DNA of 64,000 nt. Origin: Madurella fahalii. Taxonomy: Eukaryota; Ascomycota; Sordariomycetes; Sordariales. Location of the stretch: positions 496,001-560,000 of the forward strand of contig CM056880.1 of the NCBI GenBank assembly GCA_029876055.1. Reading direction: 5' to 3'. Position numbers and translations under genes: made by a program. Positions 22,891 through 35,800 of the stretch are shown in pieces. The first letter of the stretch is position 1. Each line of letters opens with the position of its first letter. A model generated the notes under the pieces. The model was not told the origin of the DNA. It saw only the letters and a program-made list of their open reading frames with translations, and searched no databases.

Positions 22891-24553
22891 ATGGCGTCTC
22901 CGGCACAGCTCGGGTCTGCGTGGGATGTTGAGAAAGGGTCGGCTAGGAGTGGTTTGCCACCCGTCTACTTGCGCGACGATGGGGAGAGTGGGAGGTCTGA
23001 GGATGCGGGGCGGACGTCGAGTGATAGTGAAGCGGTTCCGAAGCAGGGAGGAGCATTGTCTTCACCGTGGGGGGAAAGGAGTCGAGGACAAGAAGGCGGT
23101 GACGGCGGGGCGATGTCCAGAGTCGTCAGTCGGGTGCTTACCAGGGCGAGTACTACTAAGTCAAACTGGAACCCGGGCCTGCCGCCTGATGGGGGGATGA
23201 AGGCGTGGGCGGTTGGTAAGTTCTCCTTTCCGTTTGCACCTCGGTAGCTGTTTGATTTTCTGATGCCTGACCCGCCTGTATCAGTTGCGTCCGCGCACTT
23301 GGTTATCATGAACACATGGGGCCTAGTCGGCTCCTTTGGCCTCTTCCAAACCTACTACGCCACTGCTCTCGGCCGTCCGCCCTCGGACATATCATGGATC
23401 GGCTCGCTGCAGATCTTTCTACTCTTCTTTGTTGGCACTTTTGCTGGGCGGCTCACCGACGCGGGATACTTCCGGCACGTTTTCGCAACAGGTGTCGCTT
23501 TCAATATTCTAGGAATCTTCTGTACGTCTGCGGCAACGTCGTATTGGCAGGTGGTACTCGCACAGGGCATTTGTTTAGGGTTTGGGAACGGGTGCATGTT
23601 CTGTCCCGTCATGGCGACGCTGTCGACTTACTTTGACAAGCAAAGAGGTCTCGCCATTGGGATGGCTTCTTGCGGGACGGCAACAGGCGGGCTCGTGTTT
23701 CCAAGTATGATGCGGCAGCTGTTGCCTTCACAAGGATTTGCAGCATCCGTAAGGGCAATTGGCTTCGTCCAGGTGGCGACGTTTGCGGTTGCGGCGCTCT
23801 TTCTGAAGCCGAGGATCCCGCCGAGGAAGAGCGGGCCGTTGGTAGAGTGGGCGGCGTTCAAGGAAGCGGCTTATGCCTTTTACGCCCTTGGGAGCTTTTC
23901 GGTGAGTCTCTGCTTGTAGTTAGAACCCTCCGCTCCCCTCCCATGCCTGGAAAGGAAATTACTAACCCAAAGACACGCAGTTCTTTCTCGGGTTGTACTT
24001 TGCCTTTTACTATGTCGCCTCGTTTAGTCGGGACATTATCGGGATGAGCTACGCCGATAGCCTTAATTTGCTTCTCGTCATGAACGGGGTTGGCATTCCC
24101 GGCCGGTTAATATCCAACCATCTCGCAGACCGGGTCGGGCCGTTGAACGTGTTCATCCCAGTAGCGGGGATTGGTGGAGCGTGCCTCTTTTCCTGGATGG
24201 CGGTCGAGTCGACGGCAAGTCTATACGTGTGGAGCTGCTTTTATGGCCTAACAGCCGGTGGCTTGACGAGCTTATTCCCAGCTGGGCTTACCAGTTTGAC
24301 AACCGACCTGAGGAAATCTGGGGTGAGGATGGGCATGGTATTTACCATCGTCAGCTTTGCGACATTAGCCGGGCCACCGATCGCAGGTGCCATTATCACA
24401 GCTTCGGGGGGCGGTTATCGTGGCGCTCAAGGGTTTGCCGGGGCAACACTTTTGTTGGGGATGGCTTTCATGATGGCCGCGAGGAAGGCAGCTGCGAGGA
24501 CGGTGACAGCAACTCCAGTCGACGCCGGCTCCAGGCGGTTCATCAAGGTCTGA
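22891..24553 (+). CDS. MFS transporter, monocarboxylate-permease type
   Basis: Exons 22891-23215, 23285-23901 and 23981-24553 give 504 residues. A hydrophilic N-terminus of about 100 residues ends in LPPDGGMKAWAV, the PDGG...W signature before helix 1 in fungal monocarboxylate-type (MCT) transporters. Twelve hydrophobic segments are consistent with the sequence. Examples are VGSFGLFQTYY with ISWIGSLQIFLLFFVGTFAGRLTD, VLAQGICLGFGNGCMFCPVM, STYFDKQRGLAIGMASCGTATGG, and the second-half GIPGRLISNHLADRVGPLNV. Yeast relatives (Mch family) carry riboflavin or unknown substrates, so the cargo is open. The plasma membrane is the likely site. Both intron joints (GTAAGT...CAG; GTGAGT...ACTAAC...CAG) are well formed. 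Confidence 0.92.
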
Positions 24554-27332
24554 AAGGTGTGTATTGGCGGTGGCATATTGTGCAGTGGAGAACGAATAAG
24601 TGATGGCTTGGTACTATCTTAATGCGTAAAACTGGTTGGTTTTAGTAAATTCTAGCACGGCAATTCTATTCAAAGCTCCCTGTCTTCTCAACCAACTACC
24701 GCTCCCCCTACCCTTACGGGCTGCATCGTGGAACGCATCTCTGGCCGAATGGTAAAGAGCCGTGAATGAGCTGCTCCGAATGGAACCGTGTTGACCAATC
24801 GAAGCGAGAGGAAGAGAGCGATCACCTCAAAGGTGGTTGTTTTGTTGATGAAGACTTATCGGTTGGTCCTCAACAAGATGTGCCGTGTTTTACGGCCCAA
24901 ATGGGGTAGAACTTTGTGACCGATCGCGAGACTATGACTTTTGGATTTTACCGTTGATAGATAGACCTATCGCGGATCTCATGATGGAGAACCTTTATAA
25001 CCTAGTGTATAGAGGCCAAACCGTAAGAACACTACAACAAAGCCCGCTTATCCTCCTTTATCTTCTCTTCAGGTTTAGGACAGGCGGTGTGCGACTTTAC
25101 TACGGACCGCACAGCGGCCGAGTGATGTTGAGTACCCGGCTTGCCACTGGTCCGGATTACCCAGGGCACCACTTCAAGAGCAAGGAAAGCCGCACATACA
25201 TTAGGACGAAGTACGTAGCGCATGTCCCGCTTCGGACAAGATGTGCGAGAGTGGATTTGGGCGCATGAGGGCAACAACGGTCCGGGAACTCCAAGTTGTA
25301 ATTACCTAGCCATTGTTTGAGTAGAACTCACGCTGTGGTATTGCGATATAACAGGCGATTGGTCCCGAAAACACCTCCTGGTGGTTACAGAACCTAACTG
25401 TAGCGTACTATTTCCGCTGGCGAAAAGAGCTTGACCAAGTTAGCAATACTACCTTCCCTCTGGTTGGGCCAAGTGTTTCGAAGCCGTATTTGCGAACACT
25501 AAACGGAAACATCAGCTGAATGCGACGCAAGGAAGGACGCAAAGAAACTAACAGTTTTCCAAGTATGCGAAGGGGCGCTTGAATTATTTCCTGTAGTTCT
25601 TCGAACAATTGGATTGGTAGAGTAGGACCCGTTGATAGGGGTAAGCGAGGCGAAATAGGGGTAGCAGTCAGGGTCTGGATCCTCGCTTCCAAATTCATCC
25701 GACTCGTTCAAATAGAGCTTGGACCCACTGAAAGTAAGATCTCGGTGCGACTTGGTCCCGTTTCCGCCACAACGGCAAGACGAGAAGAAGGACCTGTTTT
25801 GCCTAAACCCCGCTCAACGTCGTACAGCGCGGTGATACAATATGTTTACCTCAGCGTAGCCCAATCAACGGGAACTACTAGCGAGACACTGCATGTGGCT
25901 GCGGCTCACACTTGGTTATGTGGGGATATCTGGCGATGCTGTGCCCTTAAGAACCAATGCCTGATCGGATTGTAGTGGAACATCCGATTCGAAGGGAGAT
26001 TTTATACCTGCGGCTTCGGCAACTTCTTAATGACCACACCACCCGCCGAACCCTTGCTGCGTCTCTTTGCCGTCGCTATGGTACCCCTATCAAGCCGGTC
26101 CGACCGTTTTCCTGCAGTGCGACAGGAGGTTGGGGTTTACTACATGTTACGAGTTCGGACTGTATGCAATTTCTTGCGACCACATTCCCGGGCTGCATGC
26201 CCGATCGAGATGGTTGGTATCAGCGGCAGAATCAGCCTCGAACATGCACGCGTTATATAGTGTTCGCTTGTTTCATATGGTCCAAATCTACGGACCTGAA
26301 GAACGCCTTGATAGTATGCACTTAATTCTCGGCACTTAATGTTGAGCTGCGTCTAACGGCGGCTGCCCGTCTTGGCCTCCCAGGTGCATGGCGCCACAGC
26401 GGAGCCTTAGTTAACGTTGTGATTGTCTCTAATTATTGCAACATTATTCTCGTTAAGCATTTCCCGTCTTGAATCGTCCGTCTCTTCACCCTGCCCGTTG
26501 GCGGCCCTTGGCAGGGAAGCGCGTGAACTGCAAGCGGGACTTTGACGGCCACAGGCTGAGATGTAGATTCAACGTTACGTAACTCTCCAAATCTAAGAGT
26601 GAATTTTTCCGAGCAAGAGATTGATTCACGAGGGGGCGGACCTTGGGCCATCGAGACAAGCGAAGTTCGAGAGGAACGACCCGTGAAGGCCCCTGCGCAC
26701 TGATAGGAGGTAACTTTGACTGTTGTTACTGGCTGGGCGCACCACGTCGTACCCGAATCGTTACCAATTCAGACAGCGGTGTCTCAAGTACGCTTGTCCC
26801 GAGGATATACTCTCAAGTCCCTTGAACCTTGGCAGCATGCAACCTTGATTGCGGCTGACGCCCTTGACTCGCCATCGTCGACTTCCGACACGGATTACCA
26901 GTAACATCCCGGACCACACTCTTCGGAGTAATGCGTTCTCGGCATCCCCATATGCCGGGAATGGAGCCAGAGCCATCCTAAACTTCACGCGGCCGCCTAG
27001 ATCTTCCGGTGCTGATGCAAATATCACCAGTCGCCCCGTCGAGACGGATCTAGACCCCGACTTGTAGCTCTAAGCCCCTTATATCGGCAGCAATAGGTTC
27101 CTAGGATGCAACGGTGCGTACCACTGAGGAGACTTCACTACGACGTCAATATCATGGTGGTCAGATATCCAGCCATGAAAGTTGAACTACATCGCCAACC
27201 CCGCCTCAGGAGGTCGGAGAACAGCAGCCGCTGTAGCATCACAGCACCAACATGGCAAGGTGAAGCGAGCAAGTCGGCCTTGGCTCGGTCCTGCGCCGGT
27301 GATCTGTTCGGTCAGGGAGACTCCAGGGAAAG
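24554..27332. other. Long intergenic region, no gene recognised
   Basis: About 2.8 kb with many short frames on both strands; the longest (122 codons at 25957-26325) shows no family features. I see no transposon ends, long repeats or clear repeat-induced mutation. Confidence 0.5.
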
Positions 27333-27338
27333 TATAAA
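27333..27338 (+). promoter_or_regulatory. TATA box before the small secreted protein
   Basis: TATAAA lies 132-137 bases upstream of the ATG at 27470 and is followed by a CA-rich leader. Confidence 0.5.
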
Positions 27339-27469
27339 GAAGCATCAACTTTCCTTCTTCCCAGCATTTCGATCATCACCATCAAGCACAACCCGAGCTC
27401 CAGAACACAGCAACCTCAGCAACGCTCTCGCCGCCTCCTAGCAGAACGCTCCCAAGCCAAACCATCAAA

Positions 27470-27987
27470 ATGAAGTTCACCCTTACCACCGTTGCCCTCC
27501 TCGCCCCGGCCGTCCTCGCCGCCCCGAGCTACGACCCCGAAACGGCCGTCAGCCGTCTCACCCGGGACATGACCCCGCGTGCGACCTTCAACGAGGCCGA
27601 GGGTAAGTCTCTTATGCCAGCTTTTTATGCCCCGCCATTCCTCTCCTCGAGCCCCTGAATCGACACACACTACGAGGCAGGGCAGCTAACATGGACGGCC
27701 ACCAGTGTTCGCCTTTGCCCCTCCCGCCTCGTGCAGCATCCTCAGCTGCATCGACGTCATCGGCCAGGCGGTGTGCATCGCCGAGGCGATTGACGACGAG
27801 GACTACCAGGGCATCTTCAAGTGCGCCAAGCAGAAGGAGGTATGTTTCTTTCCTTTCCCCCCGTGGCAGCCCAGTTTGGACGACGAAAGTGGACCGGGAC
27901 TGACAATATGTGTGAAACCAGCTGTGCGGCTGCGCTGGATGCTTCAGCGCCCTGAGCAACTTCCTCGAGAAATACGGTCTCTGCTGA
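27470..27987 (+). CDS. Small secreted eight-cysteine protein (fungal Ca-binding-protein-like)
   Basis: Exons 27470-27602, 27706-27839 and 27922-27987 give only 110 residues. The signal peptide is MKFTLTTVALLAPAVLAAP. A pro-like segment ends in PRATFNEAEV, and the mature domain begins FAFAPPASCSILSC. Eight cysteines follow: two in CSILSC, then QAVC, FKC, ELC, GC, AGC and the terminal YGLC, so the last residue is a cysteine. Spacing resembles small secreted fungal proteins grouped with the fungal calcium-binding protein family, but the match is by eye. Such proteins can be effectors, hydrophobin-like surface proteins or signals. All three exons are short, so automated predictors could miss the gene. 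The TATA box and CA-rich leader support expression. Confidence 0.78.
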
Positions 27988-29836
27988 AGGCCAACCGGGG
28001 ATAAGTCCGGCGATAAGACGGGAAAAAGGCGAGGTGGGGATGTGACGGCTGTGGGGAGGATGAAAGGGGCGAGGTTCGTTTCTGGGAGGGATCTCTCGAG
28101 CTCGGGTTTGTGTTTGTGCAACGGTACCGTTTGTATTGTGGTAGTCGCTCCTTTGAATCGATCGATTCTTTCAATGTCCTGATGTCCCGATTCCAGCAGT
28201 TAAATGGGGAAGTACTAGTAATCTCGAAATACACGTAAACGGTTGTTCAGGAAAGAACCGAATGCTGAGACACATTGGGGTCTAATATATTTCTTTCTCT
28301 CAACAGCCGGTGGCAGCCCCGTCACTTCATACCTATGCTCCGTCGAATGTGCAGTTCGTCCCCGGCTTCTCCGTTACCGACTGGGTTTTCTGGTGTGGAG
28401 CCTGCGGGCAACCAAACCGTGGTTTATTTCTAATGAGTGCACGATGCAATAGAGGATCGTAGTGGGACACTCTCTACCGTGCCATTTGGGCATCCGTGAC
28501 AACATGGCTGTCTTGCCGCGGTTCGCATTCTGTGCAGTTTTATTAGGGTTTCCATTGTGTTGAAGGATTTTGCCGGCGCCTCTCGCACATATATCTTGAT
28601 CGATTATTGCTCGTGGAAGATCTCAGATTTGGTCAGCAAGCTTAAATACCCCTGGCCTAGGCTGTTAAACAACCTCATCTTCCACCTGGCTCTGCTTCCG
28701 CAGAGGCGTCCTCAACCGGTGTTTCTGGCATCCAGGCCGAGACGCATCTGGCTTTGATGATGTGACAAATTAGCTATATACCAATCAGACATAGCTCTCC
28801 GGGGAATAGCGGTTCGGGGTAACTGAATTATAGTGTAATTGTAGCACGCTCATTGTGCTAACATACCTTACCTAAGGTACCGCCAAGATCCGATCGACCT
28901 GTCCATGAAGGTGGAAACGTGCAGGGTGCGTCATGTGCGGGCCGAATAGCAGGATAAGGACTTAGGTAGTGTACCTTACGCTTCTGCAAGTTTCATGCTG
29001 AGGCGGAGGCGCCGCCTAATCAGGGACGAGACTTGAACAGACATCTACGAGCAATACTGAGATAGCTAACGGGCTCTAGAGCCAGGCTGAATCGGCGATG
29101 ACCAGCAAACACCGGATATCACTTGGCAACCGAAATTTTTTCTAAATGTTTGCAGCTGGTCATATACGAAGTCTATTGGCCCATTTTGAGACGGGCAGAC
29201 GGGCAAACGAGCAGACATCCTCGCAGTGTCGCACAGCAGCCAGCTGTCAGGCGACTTAGGCAGGGCGACGTCGACGCCTGACTTTATGGAGCTCGCAGTA
29301 GGCCTCAAGGCGTATGGACAGCCGAATCAATTGCTGCCACGGAAGTGATGGCGGAAAAAGCGAACGGAACGTGGCGTCGGATGTCTTGCATTCGCGTCAG
29401 TGCCGGTTCAAGGCTGTTTGGCTCTGTTTGTTTGCCCATCTCGTCAGAAAACCGTATGTGATAGAGTTAGTCATGAATAATTAATTAAGGTACTTACAGG
29501 CCCTCCCCCCAAAATAAGTAGAATAAAACTGAATAATTAAAAAAAAAAAAAAATATTAAAGTGTCTTTCTCCGACGCAACACCCTGTGTTGGCGTGTCCC
29601 TAAAATTCTATCCTCGTCGAGAAAACAAACGTTTAATTCCGTCCTCCGACTATGACATGCGGAAATGCTGAGCTAGGTTTTTGCATCAGGAGAGAGCCAA
29701 TCATCTTCGTTTCACCGATCTTGCGCACACGCGCTGTTGGTCTGGACGTGTAGCGCTCGCGCGCCCTCGTCCACCACTGTTCTCTTCCCCCCATCCTTTC
29801 TTTCTATCCATCGCCGCACTCAACGTCGTCAGCTCC
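27988..29836. other. Intergenic, no gene recognised
   Basis: Holds TACCTTAGGTA-type elements at 28863-28880 and 28961-28979 and an A-run near 29540-29553. No gene is supported. Confidence 0.5.
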
Positions 29837-32800
29837 ATGGATGAGTCCGTTTTCCACCATCTCGCACTACCGCAGCGCCTTCCCCATTCTGAGGAAGCCA
29901 ACCTCGACGAAATCGAGACGGCCTTGATTGACCGACTGATCATCGCCACCCGACTGATGCAGGGGCCTGAGAGGGGCGAACCGACAATCCAGTCGAAAGC
30001 CTCCATTGCCTGGGGGTCGATTCGGCGATGCCTGGACGCGTGCAAGGCCGTCAATCACGGCGGGAACGTGAATAGGGAGAAGCTGCTGTCCGAGTTGCGA
30101 TGTATGACTCCGACTGATGTCTTGGTTCTGCACATTCGCAGCCAGAATGCAGCTCTTTTGGTGCATCGGGTTCCCAGGTAACCAGCCTCTTCTGCCTTGG
30201 GCTCCTCTACAAGGTGTCTTTTGACTTGTACTCACCGATTTCGTAGCTCACCCGGCGAGGTGATATTTGAAGTCTTCGAAGCGGCCCCAAGAAACGAGGA
30301 CGTGCTCGCTGCAAACAACGCCCTTCAGTGGGATTTTCCTGGCAGCGCTATCGCTGTTCCGCTCTCTACTTTCCATGATGACGACTTCCAAGCCAGCCTC
30401 GCCGAGTTTCTCGAACAGGCTTCCCTCGCGTCGACAAAGGCTTTCGCCGCCTACGCCCAGAAGGCGGGGGTGGAGATCCACGAATATCGAGATACGGCAA
30501 ATCCCACTGTTATCAGTTCGATGCTCATGGCTATCCTGGAAGAAAACGGCCGCCGAGTCTCGACCTCTCTGCTTCGGAAGCGAGTACGTGACGACGTATG
30601 CTGGTCGAGAGCCGGCAAACCCTGGCGTCGCTCGCCCCGCTGGCTTGTGCTCAGGGTCGCCATTTCGCGGTACCTGTTGCTCGCGCTGGGTCCAGAGCTG
30701 GGTCGATTCGAATACAAATTCCTCCTCTGCGTCTGCTTGGCTGTCTTCTGGAGTCCGCCTATCCATCTCTCGAGGTTGACCAAGTCCACTTCCTCAAGGC
30801 AAAACTCTGTCGGCGGCTGGTAAAACTGGATGTGGCTAGGAACAGAACACAAGCCCAAGATGTGTTGCGAGCAGTCGATAGTCTCTTCGCACAGCTAACG
30901 CCAAGGATCAACAGGATCATTCAGGATGCCGTCGTCCGTGTAGAATCCTCATGGCAGGAGTTCAAACAAGTTTCCACCAAGACCATCCCCGCCCTGCCCA
31001 AAAGAGCCCAGCGATCCGATACGACGCTTCGATTACGCGTTAGTGGCGATAGGCTGCGCCGAATTCTAGCCACGTCGGCCAAGACGATGACGAGCCGCCA
31101 ACCAAGATGGGTGCCCCCGCCCGACTTCGATCTGGCGTCTGAAACGAACGAGCATTTCACCAAGTTTGCGCAACCGTATTTTCAGATCACTGAGCACGAG
31201 GATTCTCTCCGTGAGCTAGACGTGTTTTCTGGAGCTGTGAGCCCCGACTCAAATCTCCACATCCGCCATCTCATTGAGAGGGGATTGCCTCTATACCGAG
31301 GGAGCGCGGTCCAAATCAGCCTTCTGATCCTGAATGTTATGGAACTCTGGATGAGATTTGACAAGGAGACTTGCCGTAGATTCCCACTTCTTCGACAATA
31401 CCATCCCGTCTTCACGCCAGAGACCATGGACATTCTCCACCTGGCTCGCTACGAAGAAATGGTCCGCCTGCAGACTATCCAAACCTACCTCCATGAGCGC
31501 ATCAGGGCTTGCTATGGCTCCACGATTACCATATTCGATGATCCCACCAATAACTGCTTCGCGAGGAGATATTTCGACGAATGTCCGGCGGCAGAACCGA
31601 TGCATGCCTTGCGCGAGATTATCGAAGACACTGCTAGGGAAACGAAGCAATCAAAGCTCATGGAGTGGCAACGTGAGAGTGCGAAGTACGAGAGTTTGAC
31701 GAGACAGGTCGACGCAAGCGCATGCATTCTCACCGTCGACGAGAATGATCCTCTGGGAAGGGGAGAGCATATCGAACATTTCTGCCCTCGCTGCAGGGCG
31801 ATACGAAGACTGTCCCGCCTCCGCATTCAGATTTACGAACACCCGCTTCCAGCCGACGAGTATATGATAAAGGCTGTCGTCTTCGAACTTGCCTGTCCCC
31901 CGGCATTTGCCGCTTACCGCGATACGACCTGGATGATTCTCTCACGACTGGCTTCCCCCACTTCGGTATCCGGGGTTGCTCCAAAATGTCTCCTGCGGGA
32001 CTATTCGCCGCTTCATGGATTTACTGGAGACTCGCAGCCTGCCGTGTCGCTCGCATCTGTGACGAAACCTTGTGAGTCTGTCTCATTCAAGATGCGATGA
32101 GTCTGGGCTGCTTTTTGCTCATCGTTGACGATGTATACTTCTAGTCTTGAAAACTCATTACGCCTACGTCCCGTTTCCGGTGGAGTGGGACGATGGCCGG
32201 AACGGTGTATGTAGACCGAACGGGCTGAGGCTCGCCTACTTTGACACGAGCAGCAGCATCTGGACTGGGCGATCTCGTACCCGGCCACAGTTCTCTCATC
32301 ACCTTCAACTTCAGTTACCACGGAACTCTCCCCTCCAGTCCATCCTCAGCCAGAGGTGTTTCACAGCAGGCGCTGAAGGCCCCTCATCGTATGAAATCAT
32401 GGCCACCCAGATGACCTGCCCCTCCGGCTCGAATCCGCACGAATTCCTCGCCTTCAAAACCCTAATTTCGGGCTCCGCTCGACGCTGGATATCGATCCTA
32501 GTGGAGCTGGGGTCAACCAATTTAAACTGGTCAGGCGAAGCTACCATGATGCTCCTCAACCATTTGGCCTTGCAATGTGGTCCAGCATCAGAGCAGAACG
32601 ATCCCTTGCGACTGATCCACTGTGTTTTCCGCGACAGTCATTTCGTCAAGAAGCTGCTCGATCAGGTGGCTTCTAGGCTCTCGACTCTTGCTGCACTAGC
32701 GAGTTGGAGGGAGGCGCACCTCATGAGCACGATGATTACCTTGGCCCTGCGTATTCTCGACTTGGCCAACGCGGCCGGCTTAGGAGCTGAGATTTATTCG

Positions 32801-35800
32801 AGAGCTCTCGAGTTCGTCGTCCAGGCCCGAGATATTTGCGTTCACTGGTTCAGGTTGCTTCGAGATGAGATTCAGATATCACAAGATGTGCTTACGGCTC
32901 AACAGCTGCAGCAGCGCGCTCTGGCTGCGGCTCTGCTCTGCCGCCGCACCTTTGTCATCCATATTGAGCATTTCGTTCCCTTTGATCCCGTCTCCTTGGA
33001 AGCCTACGTCGAATCTAGCATTGTCGTCCAGGAAAGCATGGTGAGCGACATCGACTCGCTTCCGCAAACAATGTTGCAAGACCTAGTGTCCGCGATCAAG
33101 CTTTCATATCGCCTGCAGACGATCGTTTTGCGCTCAATTCAAGATTGCCCTGAAGGGTTCTGCAACGCACTTAAACACTTCTGGCCCGATGCCGACCGAA
33201 TCGTGTCGGGAAACTCGACAATCATCCTTGAGCGGCCTGGGTGGGTGTGCTGTGATATTGCTGAGACAAAGACGGAAAGCCATCAGGCGGTACACTTCAA
33301 CCTGCTCCTCGGGAGTCTTCTCGTGAACGGAAAACCTGTCGGAGTAAGCGAGACTATCGGTACCATCAATGTCTCGGACTCCTGATTGCTAACCAAAGTG
33401 GCTAGAAACTTCCGCAGGATTCGCAGAACTCGGTGGTGCTTAGAGAGCTCTTCGATAACCAGCCTCTAAGAGTGTACCAGTCGCCGGTTCCCGGGATGAC
33501 ATACAGTAAGAATTCTGTAGAGCAGTCCATCAATCTTCTGAATGCATAACTGACCCCTTGACAACCAGCTCTCACTTATCGGCCGAACAATTTCACTGTG
33601 CACGTTGGGTATGAAGGCCGCGAGACCGTCATCGTGGCAAAAGCGCCAGGGATTCGGGTCCGATTCATCCCACGCGACTGTTTCCATACCGCACACACGT
33701 GGGATCTTCCGTTCCCATTGATACAAGGGCGCGTCCACTGGCTGTACGTCTCTCCGCCTGGCACATAGTGGGGTTGTCTGGATTCTGCTAACTTGTTGCT
33801 AGCAACCTGGATACCGGCGATGTCTACATCGTCCACCATTCATACCGATGGCAAATGACAATAAAACAGAAATGGACGCTTAATATCCACAAGGGGACTT
33901 GCTGGAAACTGCGGCCTGACGGTTACTTCTGGGATGATGTTATCGACCCTCTGAGTCCCCTTTTTCAACGCGTCGCAAAGATCCTCGCTAGCCTCGTCCC
34001 CAAGTGCAAACTACTTGCCACGCAGCGATCCGAGCCGAACAAAGGACTAGAGGTCCAAATCAGTTCGCTGCAGCTGATGTTCTTCGTCAACCACAACAAG
34101 CTCCTATTTTCACCGCAGCTGGGGCTCGAAATTGATCCGAACCAGGATGCCGGGACATGGTATAGCTTAGTGAACAAGCTAGTGTGTCGGAATGTCAACA
34201 ACCCATTTCGCCGTACGGTGCTGGTTCCTCTGGGGGACTTGTCTGTCAAGAGATGGGGATGTCACGTAGATATTAGCACTAAACCCACTGACAGATACGG
34301 CAAATTCATCATCAACGACACGCTCGGCCGGATTGATTGCGCTGCGGAGCCCGCGCTGATATACACCAAGGCTCTGCTGCACGCGTACACTTCCTTCCTT
34401 CTTCCCGATCCCCTGACTGGCAGGACTGGAAGCGAAGAGAGCCTCCATTGGCTGCAATCGGGGATCTGCCGCCCGTGGGCTGTGCTCGGGAATGAAGTGT
34501 CAATCTTATCTCAAATCGCCATGCTGACACCTGCTCGAGAATATTACCCATCTGGATTGAAGGTCATGAAAACGGAGAGATGGGACGAGCGCCTCACATG
34601 TCACATTCAGCATCCTCTCTACAGACAGGTCATTGAGGAGATCCTGGCCATTTCGGAGGAACTGCGGTCATTCGCCACCACTCGAGGTCCTCGAGACGAG
34701 CCCTCTCACCGTCTTCCATCCGGGGGTGAAGGGAGATTAACCGCGCGGGCGTTGGCACGTCGTCGGCTGCACGAGAGGACCATCGACGACGACCATGGCC
34801 AGCCGGCGGCTGATGGCATGGATCATGTGTATGAATCCCGAGATAAATCATCGCCGTCGGACCCGCGGCACGCCAGGGTGATGGAACTCACCCATCTGCT
34901 ACGGACGAAGCCGGAGAAATTCAAAACGCCGGTCAATTTAGCCACAGTCCTCGCCCAAGGGAATACAATCGGAGGCTATGGCGCCGAATACGCAAAAGTA
35001 TCTCTCAGTAACCGCATGCATGACGACATACGGGAGAGCTGGGGCTCGCTCGTGGAATACTGTCGCGGCGGCCAGTCGTGCTACAGGCTGATGTTCCTTT
35101 TTGCTGCTTTGTCATTCCGCGAGAGTGCAGATGACCATCTTCTAAATGCGCTCGCGGCGTTTGCCATCTTTGGTGAGCTTCAGTCTCTACAACTCCCTCC
35201 CTGGCCTTCATACTTCAACTTCCGTCCGGACAGCAAACCCAGCCTTGAAGGTGTGTCCAGGATGATTCAGCCCTTCAAGACGCCGGTGCCCAAGGACGAC
35301 ACAGAGGAGTTGAGGATGTTTATAAACGCCAAACAGCGCCGCACTATAAAGAGAGCTCAGGATGTTCATGAGATGAAGAGCGAGGAGGATTGCCGCTCCC
35401 TCGCCAAATTTGTTGTTGCACAGTGGCCGTGTTCTGAACCCGACCTATCGAAACTGCCTCGCTCAGATTTCTTGGTGGACACAAGTGCTGCGCTGGAGGT
35501 GATCAAGCCGGAGTGGCGACGCCTCTATCAAAATAGAGAGCTATTCCTCCATCTGTGTCAAGTCCAGACCCTTCTCGACCAGCGCCGTTCCGACTTCGAG
35601 TATATACCACCCACGACAACTACGTGTGGAGAGCCTGTCTTAATACATTGTGCTCTCCGAGGCGGTGAGATCCCCAGGTTGGGCTCAGACCTCCTAGCGA
35701 AGCAGTTTGACCCACTCGTAATGTTTACAACAGAATACTCCCTACCTGGGTGGCTTCCTCTCTCCAGCGTTCCTCGGGACAACCGCCAGTCTTCCCTGCG

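Noticed and set aside
24554..27332. Transposon or RIP-mutated repeat in the large spacer
   Set aside because: No terminal repeats, transposase fragments or strong TpA excess visible by eye.
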